A stretch of DNA of 64,000 nt from Parapedobacter lycopersici (GCF_024643285.1 NZ_JAMSLW010000005.1:230048-294047); one strand, 5' to 3'; counted from the first letter of the stretch, positions 54,087-63,514 are shown. Translations and numbers: made by a program. The notes: generated by a model not told the origin, from the sequence alone.

Positions 54087-55673
54087 ATGAAGGCAACCTA
54101 CATTGACTACAAAGACACCAACAGTTTTTCGAAAACATTGTTGGCATATCTTGAAAATGACCCTCAATTAACCCCTTTTGCCGGGAATCGCCCGACACTG
54201 GAAGGGTTTGGCCGGCAAATACAGGCAAAAGCAGGGAAAACCAACCGGAAGGTGCTGGTAGAGGCCCTGAGGGAGCAATATGCCGCAGTAGACGCTCATC
54301 CGGACGTGACCGGGAACATTGATGCCCTGCTTGATGAACGTACATTTACCGTGACTACGGGCCATCAACTCAATATTTTTACCGGCCCGCTTTACTTTAT
54401 TTTCAAAATAGCGACGGCTATCCGCCTTGCACAGGACCTGAAAGCGGAATTCCCCGACTACCGATTCGTGCCGGTTTATTGGATGGCAACAGAGGATCAT
54501 GATTTTGCCGAGATCAACCATACTCAGCTTCATGGGAAGCGCATTACCTGGGAAACAGAGGCAGTGAGTGCAACAGGGCGGATGAGTACAGAAAGTATGG
54601 AAGCGACAGTGCGCGAGTACCAGCGGTTTTTGGGGCTTTCGGACAACTCTACCAAACTCGCGCAATTAATTGAAACGGCTTACCTTCGGCACAATAACCT
54701 GGCCGACGCTACCCGGCACCTGGTGAACGGGCTCTTTGGAGCACACGGACTGGTTATTATTGACGCGGATAAGCCGGCATTGAAGAAATTAATGGCACCG
54801 ATTATCGAACAGGATGTGATTGGCGAGCACAGTCATCGTGCAATTGGGCAGACCTCTTCGGAATTAAAGCAGCTCGGATTCGCTGCCCAGGTACATGCAC
54901 GCGAGATCAACTTTTTTTATTTAACGGATACCTATCGGGAGCGGATTGTCAAAAGCGCGGCCGATCACTATGAGGTGCTTCATCAACCACTTTCCTTCAC
55001 AGGTGCTACATTGAAAACGGAAGTTGTGCAGCACCCTGAGCGGTTTAGCCCGAATGTAGTCATGCGCCCCCTTTACCAGGAATTGATTTTGCCTAATCTT
55101 GCTTACATTGGCGGGGGAGCTGAAATTGGCTACTGGCTGCAGCTGAAACGCTGTTTTGATCATTACGGTGTCGACTTTCCCATATTAGTACCCCGGAATT
55201 CCGCAATGATTACCGACGATAATATGGCGGTAAAGGTCCTGCGGCTCGATCTCACGTTTAAAAGTATCTTTAAGACCAACGAAGAGCTTAAAAAGGAGTA
55301 TGTACGCCGCCACACCCGGCACCGCCTCGCGCTTAATGATGAGTGGATGGAACTGAGCAGCATCTTTAGCAAGCTTCAGTTAAGGGCACATAAGATAGAT
55401 CCCAGCCTGGGGCCGAGCGTAAGCGCCGTAAAAGCGCGACTGAAGAAAGCGCTTAACCGGCTGGAAAAAAAACTGCTTAAAGCAGATAAGCGCAATCATC
55501 AGGATGCCCTGATCCAGATCGACCGGATTAAAGAGAAGCTTTTTCCGGGGGGAGCCCTGCAGGAACGTTCTGAAAACTTTGGGTTGCTGTACGTGAAATA
55601 TGGCGACAAGCTAATCCATGAACTGATTCATTACTTCCGTCCGTTGGACTTTCAGTTTACGATTATTTATTGA
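54087..55673 (+). CDS. bshC: bacillithiol biosynthesis cysteine-adding enzyme BshC
   Basis: A 528-residue BshC protein. Members add cysteine to GlcN-malate in the last step of bacillithiol synthesis. Conserved features are VTTGHQLNIFTGPLYFIFKI, PVYWMATEDHDFAEINH, YIGGGAEIGYWLQLK and the final LIHYFRPLDFQFTIIY; a coiled coil spans about residues 430-490. It suggests that the organism uses bacillithiol as its low-molecular-weight thiol. bshA and bshB are not in the window. Confidence 0.94.
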   Translation: MKATYIDYKDTNSFSKTLLAYLENDPQLTPFAGNRPTLEGFGRQIQAKAGKTNRKVLVEALREQYAAVDAHPDVTGNIDALLDERTFTVTTGHQLNIFTGPLYFIFKIATAIRLAQDLKAEFPDYRFVPVYWMATEDHDFAEINHTQLHGKRITWETEAVSATGRMSTESMEATVREYQRFLGLSDNSTKLAQLIETAYLRHNNLADATRHLVNGLFGAHGLVIIDADKPALKKLMAPIIEQDVIGEHSHRAIGQTSSELKQLGFAAQVHAREINFFYLTDTYRERIVKSAADHYEVLHQPLSFTGATLKTEVVQHPERFSPNVVMRPLYQELILPNLAYIGGGAEIGYWLQLKRCFDHYGVDFPILVPRNSAMITDDNMAVKVLRLDLTFKSIFKTNEELKKEYVRRHTRHRLALNDEWMELSSIFSKLQLRAHKIDPSLGPSVSAVKARLKKALNRLEKKLLKADKRNHQDALIQIDRIKEKLFPGGALQERSENFGLLYVKYGDKLIHELIHYFRPLDFQFTIIY

Positions 55674-55748
55674 TTTCCCTGAGCGGGGCCTCATCATTGG
55701 CCGATCGTTGGCCATCATATCCATTGTTATGCGCCGGAGACAGCTGGA

Positions 55749-56096
55749 TTACGATTCCAGCACCTCCTTTAATACCACGGCGTGGTTGATGTGTTCATCT
55801 TTGGCGGCATAAAGTAAGGTTACCCGCTTTTTTTGGGCGAGTTCCCGCAACCGGTCCAGTTCCGTCTTTTTTTCCAGGAGTTCTTCGTGGTATTGTGCCG
55901 AGAATGTGTCAAACCGTTCAGGCCGGTGATCGAACTGTTTCCGCAATGCGGTTGACGGGGCAATCTCCTTATCCCATTCATCCAGTTCGGCAGCCTCCTT
56001 TTTAATACCTCTTGGCCAAAGGCGGTCGATCAGTATCCGGTAGCCATCTGTTTTAGCCGGCTGTTCGTAAATACGCTTTAGCTGAAAATTAGCCAT
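55749..56096 (-). CDS. DUF488 family protein
   Basis: A 115-residue protein: FQLKRIYEQPAKTDGYRILI, then DRLWPRGIKKEAAELDEW and YHEELLEKK, RVTLLYAAKDEHINHAVVL. This is the YeaO-like DUF488 family, of unknown function. The ATG at 56096 matches homologues; longer in-frame readings add a hydrophobic stretch unlike the family. Confidence 0.9.
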   Translation of the reverse strand: MANFQLKRIYEQPAKTDGYRILIDRLWPRGIKKEAAELDEWDKEIAPSTALRKQFDHRPERFDTFSAQYHEELLEKKTELDRLRELAQKKRVTLLYAAKDEHINHAVVLKEVLES

Positions 56097-56421
56097 GGGG
56101 AGCTTCTTATAGGACAATAAGTATAAAGTTATCAAGAAAATCATCAATATCCAAAATACGCGAACACTCCGGCCGGCCGTTGCGCCGCTCCGGATCGCAT
56201 AGGCAGGCAGGTTTACACAGAAGCCATTCGTAGATCGCCGGTATTTGAAAAAAGCCAAGGGTAGTGACGACCTTGTTTGTCATAGTATAAATGGATCAGA
56301 TGATTAAACGTTTTGGATTGAGAAGTTTGTTTCGGGACAACAGCGGCGCTTTTCCGGCAGCTACCGCATCAATGGGGTTAAATACGGTTTTAGAAAATTT
56401 CAGTTTAACGGCGGCAACACC
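56097..56421. other. 325-bp spacer, possible remnant of the acyltransferase 5' end
   Basis: No clear gene. A 45-codon open frame (56291-56428, plus) has no recognised similarity. The frame of the acyltransferase is open back to 56308 but offers no start codon, and the residues do not form the expected first membrane helix. Loss of the true 5' end by deletion or frameshift is possible. Confidence 0.45.
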
Positions 56422-57171
56422 ATGTTAGGTTATTTTTTGGGAAAGGTTATTCGCTACCGGTTAAGCGTATGTGTTCAAAACCTTTCCAGGGCTTTTCCCG
56501 GGTTTTCATATAAAGAGATTAATGACTGTACAGACGAATTTTACCAAAACCTCGCGAGGATAGGATGGGAAATGCTTTACCCATCAAAGACAACGCTCAA
56601 AGTAGGCCTGGCCACAACACATAAAATTGGGCAGTTGAGCCACCGTCGCCGTCCCACGATACTTTTACTGGGACATTTTGGTAACTGGGAGGTGCTCAAC
56701 CAACTTCCGCGGTTTACCGATGTACCGGTAAGGGCCCTCTATAAACCCCTGAAGAACAATTTAGCGGATTACCTCGTCCGAAGCAGAAGAACCAGCTATG
56801 GTTTAACCCTTATCAGGTCCGGACAGGCACTCAGGGCACCATTAAAAGATAAAACCAACAACTCCATTATGCTATTCATCGCAGACCAGTTTCCCGGAAG
56901 CAACAATGGAATTTCAGTAAACTTTCTAAATCAGCAAACCCGGATGTTTTCCGGTGCAGAACAACTGGCCCGGCGATTAGATGCTTTCGTGGGATACATA
57001 GAGCTGGCTTCAAAGCCAAACCATACGTGGGAAATGAATGTGCAGACCATCTGTGAAAATGCTTCCAACACGACAGAAGGGTATATCACCAGGACATATA
57101 CCAAAATGCTCGAGGAGAGCATCCATAAAGCCCCCGCATGGTGGCTATGGTCACACAGGAGATGGAAATGA
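56422..57171 (+). CDS. lysophospholipid acyltransferase family protein (LpxL/HtrB-like), short at the N-terminus
   Basis: A 249-residue protein with the acyltransferase motif GHFGNWEVLNQLP (H-x4-E), LYKPLKNNLADYLV, FIADQFPGSN and WWLWSHRRWK at the end. This is the LpxL/HtrB-like family, which adds acyl chains to lipid A or related lipids. Homologues are usually about 290 residues and open with a membrane helix; here the protein begins at LGYFLGKVIRYR, in the middle of that region. It may be truncated or use an unrecognised start. Confidence 0.8.
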   Translation: MLGYFLGKVIRYRLSVCVQNLSRAFPGFSYKEINDCTDEFYQNLARIGWEMLYPSKTTLKVGLATTHKIGQLSHRRRPTILLLGHFGNWEVLNQLPRFTDVPVRALYKPLKNNLADYLVRSRRTSYGLTLIRSGQALRAPLKDKTNNSIMLFIADQFPGSNNGISVNFLNQQTRMFSGAEQLARRLDAFVGYIELASKPNHTWEMNVQTICENASNTTEGYITRTYTKMLEESIHKAPAWWLWSHRRWK

Positions 57172-57188
57172 AAGGCCTTATCCGGGAA

Positions 57189-58919
57189 TCAAAAGGCATA
57201 GATCAGGCCAATTGTACCACCGCCGTGGAACGTATTCCTTGTCTGATCCGTTTTCCAAAATTTCCATATCACACCCTTGGCTCCCGGTTCGGGGTGTAAG
57301 GCATCTGCATAGGTGAGCGAGGGGGCGACATATGCCTGGAGGTGACGGCTCAAATGGATTGCGGGGATAATCCGCAATGAGCTTCGGTTAGTCGCTTTGT
57401 AATTAAAGTCTTTATCAAAATGCGTTCGTTGAACCAGTTCAGCAGCTAATGTAAATGATGGTTTCCGTACAAGACGCGCCCCGATACCAATTTCAAGGCC
57501 GTATTTGAAGGTGTCGTTATTCAGGTATGTTCCTGCCCCCAGTACACTGTACATCACCCGTCCGCCGCTTTTAAAATTCAACGCCGTAAATCCGCTCTCG
57601 TCAATTCCCAAAGCCAATTGGCGGGAACCATTTTTCACCCAGTTAAATATACCAATAGGATAGTCGCTGCTGTCGGCAATATTAACAATGGCTACCTGTA
57701 CACCCTGCACCTTTGAAGCGATATTCAGCCCTCCGGCCAACTGGTTTCCGGCATCGCCCGTTGCCATATTCATCACCCCGGCCACCTGGATGCCTTTTAC
57801 CTTTTTGGCCCGGTTGATCCCACCGGCCAATTGCAGTCCTAAAACAACCGTATCGGCACTGTTCCAGACGCCCGCTAATTGTACGCCTGTTAGTTTATTC
57901 AAACCAACATTACCGAACCCGGCCGCCTGAAACCCACTGGTATTACCCCCCACGACATTGGATAAACCGGCCAGCTGCACGCCATGCATGTTGTATTGAT
58001 TTACATTGAACCCCCCGGCTAACTCCGCTCCGGTTACTCCCGCCGTATAACCGCCGATGATATTCAGGGAAAATTTGTTGAGTACCTGTGAGTTAAAAAG
58101 ACCATGTGTACTCAACCCCGGGGTCATCGATACCTGAAAGGGGCTATACACAAAGAACCCGCCCAGGTTCAGGTTTTGAATCCGTTGCCGGGAGCTCGTA
58201 AAAAACCTACCAAACACCGAATTTGAGATGGTTTTATTGGAGTCGTTTGCGTGGTAATACCCGATTCGCTTTCCTTTGGAAGCCTGCAAAATTTCAACCG
58301 GCAATATGAGCACCAGCATTGTGTCCCGGTAATTTTCCTTGCTTAGTGCGATCGTAACGGTATTCGTCGGATGTTTGATGTCCAGCTCGAAATACCCATT
58401 GTTACCGGTCAGCGTAGCCCCCTGAAATGCCGTCCGGTCATACACACTTACCAAACCAACCGGCAGGTTTGTCCGTATGTCCTTAACATAGCCCGAAATC
58501 ATTGTCCGGTTATTCTTTGTGGTATCGATATCTACCGTGCTTACATCCATCCGTTGCGGGGCATAGGTAATAATGATGTGGGAATTGGCTTCTTTAAAGC
58601 TATACTTTTCTCCGAGCAGTTTTTCCAGGTAATCGATTAACAGCCCCTGGTAAGGAGCCATGCTGACTTCTTTATCGAGGTCAAGTAAACTACTGTTATA
58701 AGAAAACAGGATTGACTGCTGCCTTAACACATCAAAGACCTCCCGGATTGCTACGTTTTCAAATTTTGGCAGCTCCACAGGGCCCGAAAGCCTATTTTGG
58801 GAATAAACGGAAGAACAGCTTAGGCATACGATCAGCGAGGTTGCTATGAAAAGCGTTATTTTCCGGGTAATGTGTGTCGTAATTTCGAGCGACCTGATAA
58901 ACGTATAATAGATAGACAT
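57189..58919 (-). CDS. STN-domain outer-membrane protein with surface repeats
   Basis: A 576-residue exported protein. Residues 1-41 form a signal peptide (ITLFIATSLIVCLSCSSVYS). Residues 45-120 are a secretin/TonB short N-terminal domain (VAIREVFDVLRQQSILFSYN). Residues 140-205 are a carboxypeptidase-regulatory-like beta domain. Residues 290-440 hold about seven repeats of the pattern GVQLAGxxN, as in LA_2272-type surface repeats. The end (YGLEIGIGARLVRK to GLIYAF) looks like outer-membrane strands. The STN domain normally senses through FecR, which is encoded next door. No TonB-dependent receptor barrel of normal size is present. Confidence 0.85.
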   Translation of the reverse strand: MSIYYTFIRSLEITTHITRKITLFIATSLIVCLSCSSVYSQNRLSGPVELPKFENVAIREVFDVLRQQSILFSYNSSLLDLDKEVSMAPYQGLLIDYLEKLLGEKYSFKEANSHIIITYAPQRMDVSTVDIDTTKNNRTMISGYVKDIRTNLPVGLVSVYDRTAFQGATLTGNNGYFELDIKHPTNTVTIALSKENYRDTMLVLILPVEILQASKGKRIGYYHANDSNKTISNSVFGRFFTSSRQRIQNLNLGGFFVYSPFQVSMTPGLSTHGLFNSQVLNKFSLNIIGGYTAGVTGAELAGGFNVNQYNMHGVQLAGLSNVVGGNTSGFQAAGFGNVGLNKLTGVQLAGVWNSADTVVLGLQLAGGINRAKKVKGIQVAGVMNMATGDAGNQLAGGLNIASKVQGVQVAIVNIADSSDYPIGIFNWVKNGSRQLALGIDESGFTALNFKSGGRVMYSVLGAGTYLNNDTFKYGLEIGIGARLVRKPSFTLAAELVQRTHFDKDFNYKATNRSSLRIIPAIHLSRHLQAYVAPSLTYADALHPEPGAKGVIWKFWKTDQTRNTFHGGGTIGLIYAF

Positions 58920-58923
58920 GTGC

Positions 58924-59886
58924 TTAATTAATGTAATAGACGTTATCTTTCTTAGTCAGTTTTAAGTCGAATGTTTTCAGGATAACATCCAGTATTTCCG
59001 CCAGCTGCTGCTGTTCAAATGTCGCCGTATATTTTAACAGTTTGGCCTTCGGGTTTTCAATCAGGAATTGTTTTCCATACGCCCTTCCCAGCACGTCAAA
59101 AACCCTCGGCAGCGGCGTGTTTTCAAAAATAAACTCCTGGTGAACGTAATATCGATAAAGCTGGTCCGGAACCGTGTCGATAAGGACCTGATGTGTGGAG
59201 GTGTCTGAAACAACAACCATTTGATTGGGTTTTAAGACAAGCTCCTGTCCATGATGGCTGACTTTTACGGAGCCGCTTGCCACGATAACCTCGGTCTCGT
59301 TCCCGTCGCGGCGGACATGGAAGCTTGTTCCCAATACCGTGATTTTACTTTTACCACTTTCGATTACGAAAGGATGCTGCTGATCCCTTTTCACATCAAA
59401 GAAAACGGCTCCTTTAAGCAATTGGACTTTTCGGTCTTTCCCAAGCCATTCTTTTTGGTAAACCATCGTAGCATGACTATTCAGGTAAACCATGCTCCCA
59501 TCGGGCAGGCCCGTGTGTTGCACCTGCAAATCCGTTTTCAGCACTTTTTCGACACGGAATATCGACTGAACTCCCCAAACAGCCAGCGCCCCAAACAACA
59601 ACAGCGATGCGGCAATACTGATCCAATTCCGCATGGTCCTTTTTTTCGGAGCATCAAGGGTTTTTACCTTATTGCGTTCATCACGCATCCGCACAAAATC
59701 CGACCAAAGGTTATCTATGTTTATTTCAGGAACCACTCCGGTTTCTTCTCCAATATCCCATACCTTCTTCATTTCTTCGAGCTCCTTTTTATTATCACGA
59801 TGTTTGGCGACCCAGGCTTCCACCAGGCGCCGCTCCTGATGATCCGCTTCTCCCACAATATATTTTACGATCAATTCCTTTTTCAT
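58924..59886 (-). CDS. FecR family anti-sigma factor
   Basis: A 320-residue inner-membrane regulator: a cytoplasmic N-terminus (ELIVKYIVGEADHQERRLVE), one membrane helix (about 88-106), a periplasmic FecR domain (LPDGSMVYLNSHATMVYQKE, GTSFHVRRDGNETEVIVASG) and a C-terminal DUF4974 domain (EFIFENTPLPRVFDVLGRAY). It would transmit a periplasmic STN signal to the sigma factor. It lies 4 bp from the STN gene and 36 bp from the sigma gene on the same strand. Confidence 0.93.
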   Translation of the reverse strand: MKKELIVKYIVGEADHQERRLVEAWVAKHRDNKKELEEMKKVWDIGEETGVVPEINIDNLWSDFVRMRDERNKVKTLDAPKKRTMRNWISIAASLLLFGALAVWGVQSIFRVEKVLKTDLQVQHTGLPDGSMVYLNSHATMVYQKEWLGKDRKVQLLKGAVFFDVKRDQQHPFVIESGKSKITVLGTSFHVRRDGNETEVIVASGSVKVSHHGQELVLKPNQMVVVSDTSTHQVLIDTVPDQLYRYYVHQEFIFENTPLPRVFDVLGRAYGKQFLIENPKAKLLKYTATFEQQQLAEILDVILKTFDLKLTKKDNVYYIN

Positions 59887-59922
59887 TAGCTAGTTAGTTA
59901 TGAGTGAAATACCTCATGCAGG

Positions 59923-60471
59923 TCATGAACCTACCATAATGATTAATGTCAATACATTTAGATAATCCGCAAGATGAAGCCTTAGGTGTTTCAACGCTTT
60001 GGTCATGTGACCCTCCACGGTTTTCAATGACAGGGCCAGCTCATCGGCTATTTCCTGGTATTTCAATTCTTCAAAGCGACTCATTTCGAAAACCAATCGA
60101 CTCTTTTCAGGTAATTGGGACAAGGCCACATGCAGCTGCTTTTTCAATTCGATATCGCTTTGCTGTGTGTCGGTATCCCGGCCCCGGGCATGCTGCTGGT
60201 ACATTTCGTATTTCATTTTGAGCTGCCCGCGTCTGATGAGGTTTACACTCTCATTATACACCGCCCGGTACAGGTATGAGCGAATAGAAGTATGAACATC
60301 CTGTTCCCGGTCCTTTTCCCATAATTTCAAAAAAACCTGCTGAACGGTTTCCTCCGCTGTATCAGTATCTCCCAATAGTTTAAAGGCGTATCGATGCAAC
60401 TCTTTAAAATAAGTCCTGTAGACCTCTTCAAATTTTTTCTCTTTACCTAACCGCATCGTCATATCATGCAT
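59923..60471 (-). CDS. ECF sigma factor (RNA polymerase sigma-70 family)
   Basis: A 182-residue sigma factor with region 2 (YRTYFKELHRYAFKLLGDTD then QQVFLKLWEK) and region 4 (LPEKSRLVFEMSRFEELKYQ, then EIADELALSLKTVEGHM). It is of the Bacteroidota FecI-like group. It starts the ECF-FecR-STN operon. Nearby ATGs at 60462 and 60459 are possible starts. No target promoter consensus could be read by eye. Confidence 0.93.
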   Translation of the reverse strand: MHDMTMRLGKEKKFEEVYRTYFKELHRYAFKLLGDTDTAEETVQQVFLKLWEKDREQDVHTSIRSYLYRAVYNESVNLIRRGQLKMKYEMYQQHARGRDTDTQQSDIELKKQLHVALSQLPEKSRLVFEMSRFEELKYQEIADELALSLKTVEGHMTKALKHLRLHLADYLNVLTLIIMVGS

Positions 60472-60701
60472 GTTTCTTGTTTTGTGTCAGGCGCCCTTTC
60501 TGACTGCTCTAACTATAAAGACAACCAAAAGAGTCTTAACCCTCATTGATTTTTGCCTTTTTTATATCAACATCTTTCATCGAAAACAAAAATAGCAGAA
60601 GCGATTAACTGTTTTTTAAAAATGAACAGGGTATATGCCAAATACATTGTCATAGTCATACATAGCAATAGTAAAAACACATAATTTAACATCATTACAT
60701 C

Positions 60702-61277
60702 ATGAAAAAAATGAAAAAACAGGTGAAGTACGGGTTTATGGTTTTCGCATTAAGTCTCGGGCTGCAATTAACGGTAAATGCACAGGACATGGAGTTCGGT
60801 ATCAAGGCCGGTGTGCTGTATAATATGCCAGGCTATGGCAATAACGCGGTTAGCAATACAGACTCGAAGTTTGGTGTGCAGGCTGGGGTATTTGCCCGTA
60901 CGGCAGAAAAGCTTTACATGCAGGGTGAGTTAACATTCACGACATTTAAATCGGCATATACCTTGCAGCAGAAAAACTATGACCCCACATTCTATCAATT
61001 GAATGTACCTATTCAAGTAGGTTATAAAATAGTGGAGACCGATCAAATGAACCTAAGAGCATCGTTGGGGCCCCAGGTAAACTATAATTTAAAAAAGAAC
61101 AACGCCACCAATAGCATCAATTTTAAAACATTTACTTACGATGGCGTTGTTAACATCGGGACAGACATTAATCGGTTTATGATCGATCTGCGGTATAATC
61201 ACTCCCTGAGCAAAACAAGCAAGGAGCTTGACAGCCGAAATCGAATGATTGGCCTATCCGTTGGGTATAAGTTTTAA
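60702..61277 (+). CDS. outer-membrane beta-barrel (porin-like) protein
   Basis: A 191-residue protein: signal peptide (VFALSLGLQLTVNAQ), then EFGIKAGVLYNMPGYGNN and alternating strands (GVQAGVFARTAEKLYMQGEL), ending in an aromatic residue (GLSVGYKF), as beta-barrel proteins do. It matches the PorT/OmpA-like eight-strand family. It is divergent from the ECF operon across 230 bp, so it may be a regulatory target; that is only a guess. Confidence 0.85.
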   Translation: MKKMKKQVKYGFMVFALSLGLQLTVNAQDMEFGIKAGVLYNMPGYGNNAVSNTDSKFGVQAGVFARTAEKLYMQGELTFTTFKSAYTLQQKNYDPTFYQLNVPIQVGYKIVETDQMNLRASLGPQVNYNLKKNNATNSINFKTFTYDGVVNIGTDINRFMIDLRYNHSLSKTSKELDSRNRMIGLSVGYKF

Positions 61278-61291
61278 ACCATCATAGCTTT

Positions 61292-61329
61292 ATGTTTAAA
61301 CCTCGGGCAACAACCCGGGGTTTAAACAT
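61292..61329. terminator. hairpin between convergent genes
   Basis: Arms at 61292-61307 and 61314-61329 (ATGTTTAAACCTCGGG with CCCGGGGTTTAAACAT) pair with one wobble around a 6-nt loop. There is no T-run, so it may act as a bidirectional, weak terminator or mRNA-end stabiliser. Confidence 0.5.
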
Positions 61330-61405
61330 GTGATGAGTTTTGAAACAGCAGTAATGCCAAGCCTTTTTCATTTTCCAGGCGGGAACTGATGCTAACGCTG
61401 CGGCA

Positions 61406-62245
61406 CTACGCCATCACGGAAACCATCGATAATGCCGCTTCACCCAACATTTGATTGCCGGATACGCTTACTTTATCCTTCACCTGTTCCGGGCGTAAAC
61501 TTTTTGAAAATAGTTTCCACGATGTGTCCGGATCGATAATAAGTTCCGTTGTCGGGGCATCTAAATTTGATTTGGTTAATACCCATTTTCCGGCCATCCG
61601 TGTCAGAACCCACGACCCGCCAATGGCTGATGTGACCGTTACTTTTACTGTTGTCCCGTTTTCTGCTTCAATTGCCCGATAAGTATGCGGAAGCGCAAGC
61701 ATAAACACATCAATAAACGGATAATACAACTCATGGGTCATTAAGCCCTGTTTATTAACCGCGTCACGTATCTGTTGCTGATGTAGCCATTTTTCGGTGT
61801 ATTCGCGGGCAATCTCCATCCAGTTCTTACTTTCCGTTTCTCCTGCCCAGTTTACGGCCAGTAAGGATCCATCGGTTGGATTTAGCGTTTTGAAGTAATC
61901 ACAAAACACGGGTCCGGTCATTTCATGAAGAAAAATGAGCATTTGCGGACTTGTGCGCTTCATGGCTTTCACCCAATCCGCGTTAAGCCTGTTCAGGAAG
62001 TCAACCAATTCCGGATAAGAATTGCCCGGTGGCTGTTCACCAAAGTAATTATCGCGAAGTATGGAAAGGGTACGGATATTTCCATCAAGCAGGTGGGCAA
62101 CAACGTCCTTAACTGTCCACAGTTTTGCAATGGTCTGCTTTTGCCAGTCGTCCAGAGAAAGGGACTTCAACAGTTCGATTAATTTCCCGTCAAGAACCGG
62201 CAATAAGTCAACCACGTCAATCGGTATATTTGCTTTTGTCGACAT
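61406..62245 (-). CDS. maleylpyruvate isomerase N-terminal (MDMPI/DinB-like) domain protein
   Basis: A 279-residue protein of the mycothiol-dependent maleylpyruvate isomerase-like/DinB superfamily: LTVKDVVAHLLDGN-like helix (TVKDVVAHLLDGNIRTLSIL) with the first His, WMEIAREYTEKWLHQQQIRD with the later metal-type His, and a C-terminal sterol-carrier-like domain (GGSWVLTRMAGKWVL). The enzyme family uses mycothiol or bacillithiol. Activity is unknown. It is convergent with the beta-barrel gene. Confidence 0.82.
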   Translation of the reverse strand: MSTKANIPIDVVDLLPVLDGKLIELLKSLSLDDWQKQTIAKLWTVKDVVAHLLDGNIRTLSILRDNYFGEQPPGNSYPELVDFLNRLNADWVKAMKRTSPQMLIFLHEMTGPVFCDYFKTLNPTDGSLLAVNWAGETESKNWMEIAREYTEKWLHQQQIRDAVNKQGLMTHELYYPFIDVFMLALPHTYRAIEAENGTTVKVTVTSAIGGSWVLTRMAGKWVLTKSNLDAPTTELIIDPDTSWKLFSKSLRPEQVKDKVSVSGNQMLGEAALSMVSVMA

Positions 62246-62287
62246 AATATAATTGTTAACGGTCCAATTGGCCGTCTGTAACTATCT

Positions 62288-62516
62288 TATTCTTTCTTAT
62301 TTCGTGCAATTCTAAACCCAGGGTCGTCAATTTAAATTTTAAAGGATGGCTTCTTCTTCGAGTTGTTGCCATAACACTTCATTCTTCATCAGACCCGCCA
62401 CCACCTCTGAAAATTCGGTATGAACCATAGACCGCTTCGTCATAAATGTCCGAACACCATTCCCATACATTACCAAGCATATCATAAAGCCCCCGATATT
62501 TTTATTGCTTCTGATT
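62288..62516 (-). pseudogene. degraded formylglycine-generating enzyme (SUMF1) family gene
   Basis: On the minus strand the frame reads GLYDMLGNVWEWCSDIYDEA, then VYGSYRIFRGGG and, after a stop codon, MATTRRRSHPLKFK; the final DDPGFRIARNKK segment is in another frame. These are the C-terminal motifs of SUMF1/EgtB-like proteins in the right order. At least two stop codons and one frameshift interrupt them, and the N-terminal two-thirds are gone. This is a relic of a lost gene. Confidence 0.8.
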
Positions 62517-62602
62517 GAGAAGTCAGATTAGAACACAAACCTGAATCGAGATTTAAACTCCAAGGAGTTATTTCACGCAAAAGACTCAGCTGGGTCTCCC
62601 TA

Positions 62603-63514
62603 TTAAACTCCATTTATGAAATCAAAAACTGAACGGATAAACTCCTTGTTCTTTTCATAATAAAGTATGTGCCCGCCGTTAATTTTCCGGACATTTCCGT
62701 TCATAAAATGAAACAATGAATAATGATTTTCTCCAATGGCATGATCCTGCTCACCGGTGATTATCAAAACCGGTAACTTGACACGTGTGGTCATCGGCGT
62801 ATAATCTTGCCAGTATTCATCTATCGAAAAAACATGCTTGGCAAAATCATAATCACTGGGATTCTGGCCGTCAATTTCGTCAACCCGGTCAACATTCGTT
62901 TTACTATCTGAAAGCATTTTATAGCCGAAACCCTTTTGAGATAGTGCTTTCTTCGCTTCAAGAAATGTTGATATTAATGAAGCAGGTGTGCTGTCAGGCA
63001 CAGCAAAATCCGTTTTCAAAAGACTATTTATATAATTAATCTGACCTGTTATGGAATTGCGCATGTTGAGCGTTGAATTCGCCAGGATCAATCCCTCAAC
63101 CTGGTCAGGATGACTTAGCGCATAATTTAAAGCCAGAATACCTCCAAAAGAGTGAGCCATCAAATACACTTTTGTAGCACCATAGTGCTTGCGAATTAAA
63201 TCAATATCCTTAACCATTCTTTCCAGCGAATAATCACCGCTTGCCGATTTCTGTGAGCGACCACATCCTCTTTGATCATAATATACCATCGACAGATTCG
63301 TTTCCAAATTACCCCCCTTTAACCCTTCAAAAGATTTACTCCAGGCTCCCGGGCCTCCGTGAATAAAAATACAGATTGGCCCCGTGCCAGTTTTTTTAAC
63401 GAATAATTTTGTGCCATCGTCGGTCGTCAGATAATCATTCATCTTTGATTGGCCTTGAACATTCATTCCAATGCAGATGAGTAATAAAACAATTGAAGAC
63501 TGTATACTGTTCAT
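62603..63514 (-). CDS. alpha/beta hydrolase, proline iminopeptidase-like, exported
   Basis: A 303-residue protein with a signal peptide (IVLLLICIGMNVQGQ). The oxyanion motif is FIHGGPGAWSKSF, and the DQRGCGRS motif and nucleophile Ser in AHSFGG mark proline iminopeptidase-like alpha/beta hydrolases; an Asp in ITGEQDHAIGE and a His near GGHILYYE complete the triad. It may cleave N-terminal proline or another small substrate; the start peptide suggests the periplasm. Confidence 0.87.
   Translation of the reverse strand: MNSIQSSIVLLLICIGMNVQGQSKMNDYLTTDDGTKLFVKKTGTGPICIFIHGGPGAWSKSFEGLKGGNLETNLSMVYYDQRGCGRSQKSASGDYSLERMVKDIDLIRKHYGATKVYLMAHSFGGILALNYALSHPDQVEGLILANSTLNMRNSITGQINYINSLLKTDFAVPDSTPASLISTFLEAKKALSQKGFGYKMLSDSKTNVDRVDEIDGQNPSDYDFAKHVFSIDEYWQDYTPMTTRVKLPVLIITGEQDHAIGENHYSLFHFMNGNVRKINGGHILYYEKNKEFIRSVFDFINGV

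Noticed and set aside
56291..56428. A 45-codon open frame with a Ser/Thr/Cys-rich end, like a ribosomal peptide precursor
   Set aside because: No modification enzyme or peptidase gene is near, and the frame lies just upstream of a damaged-looking gene, so chance is more likely.
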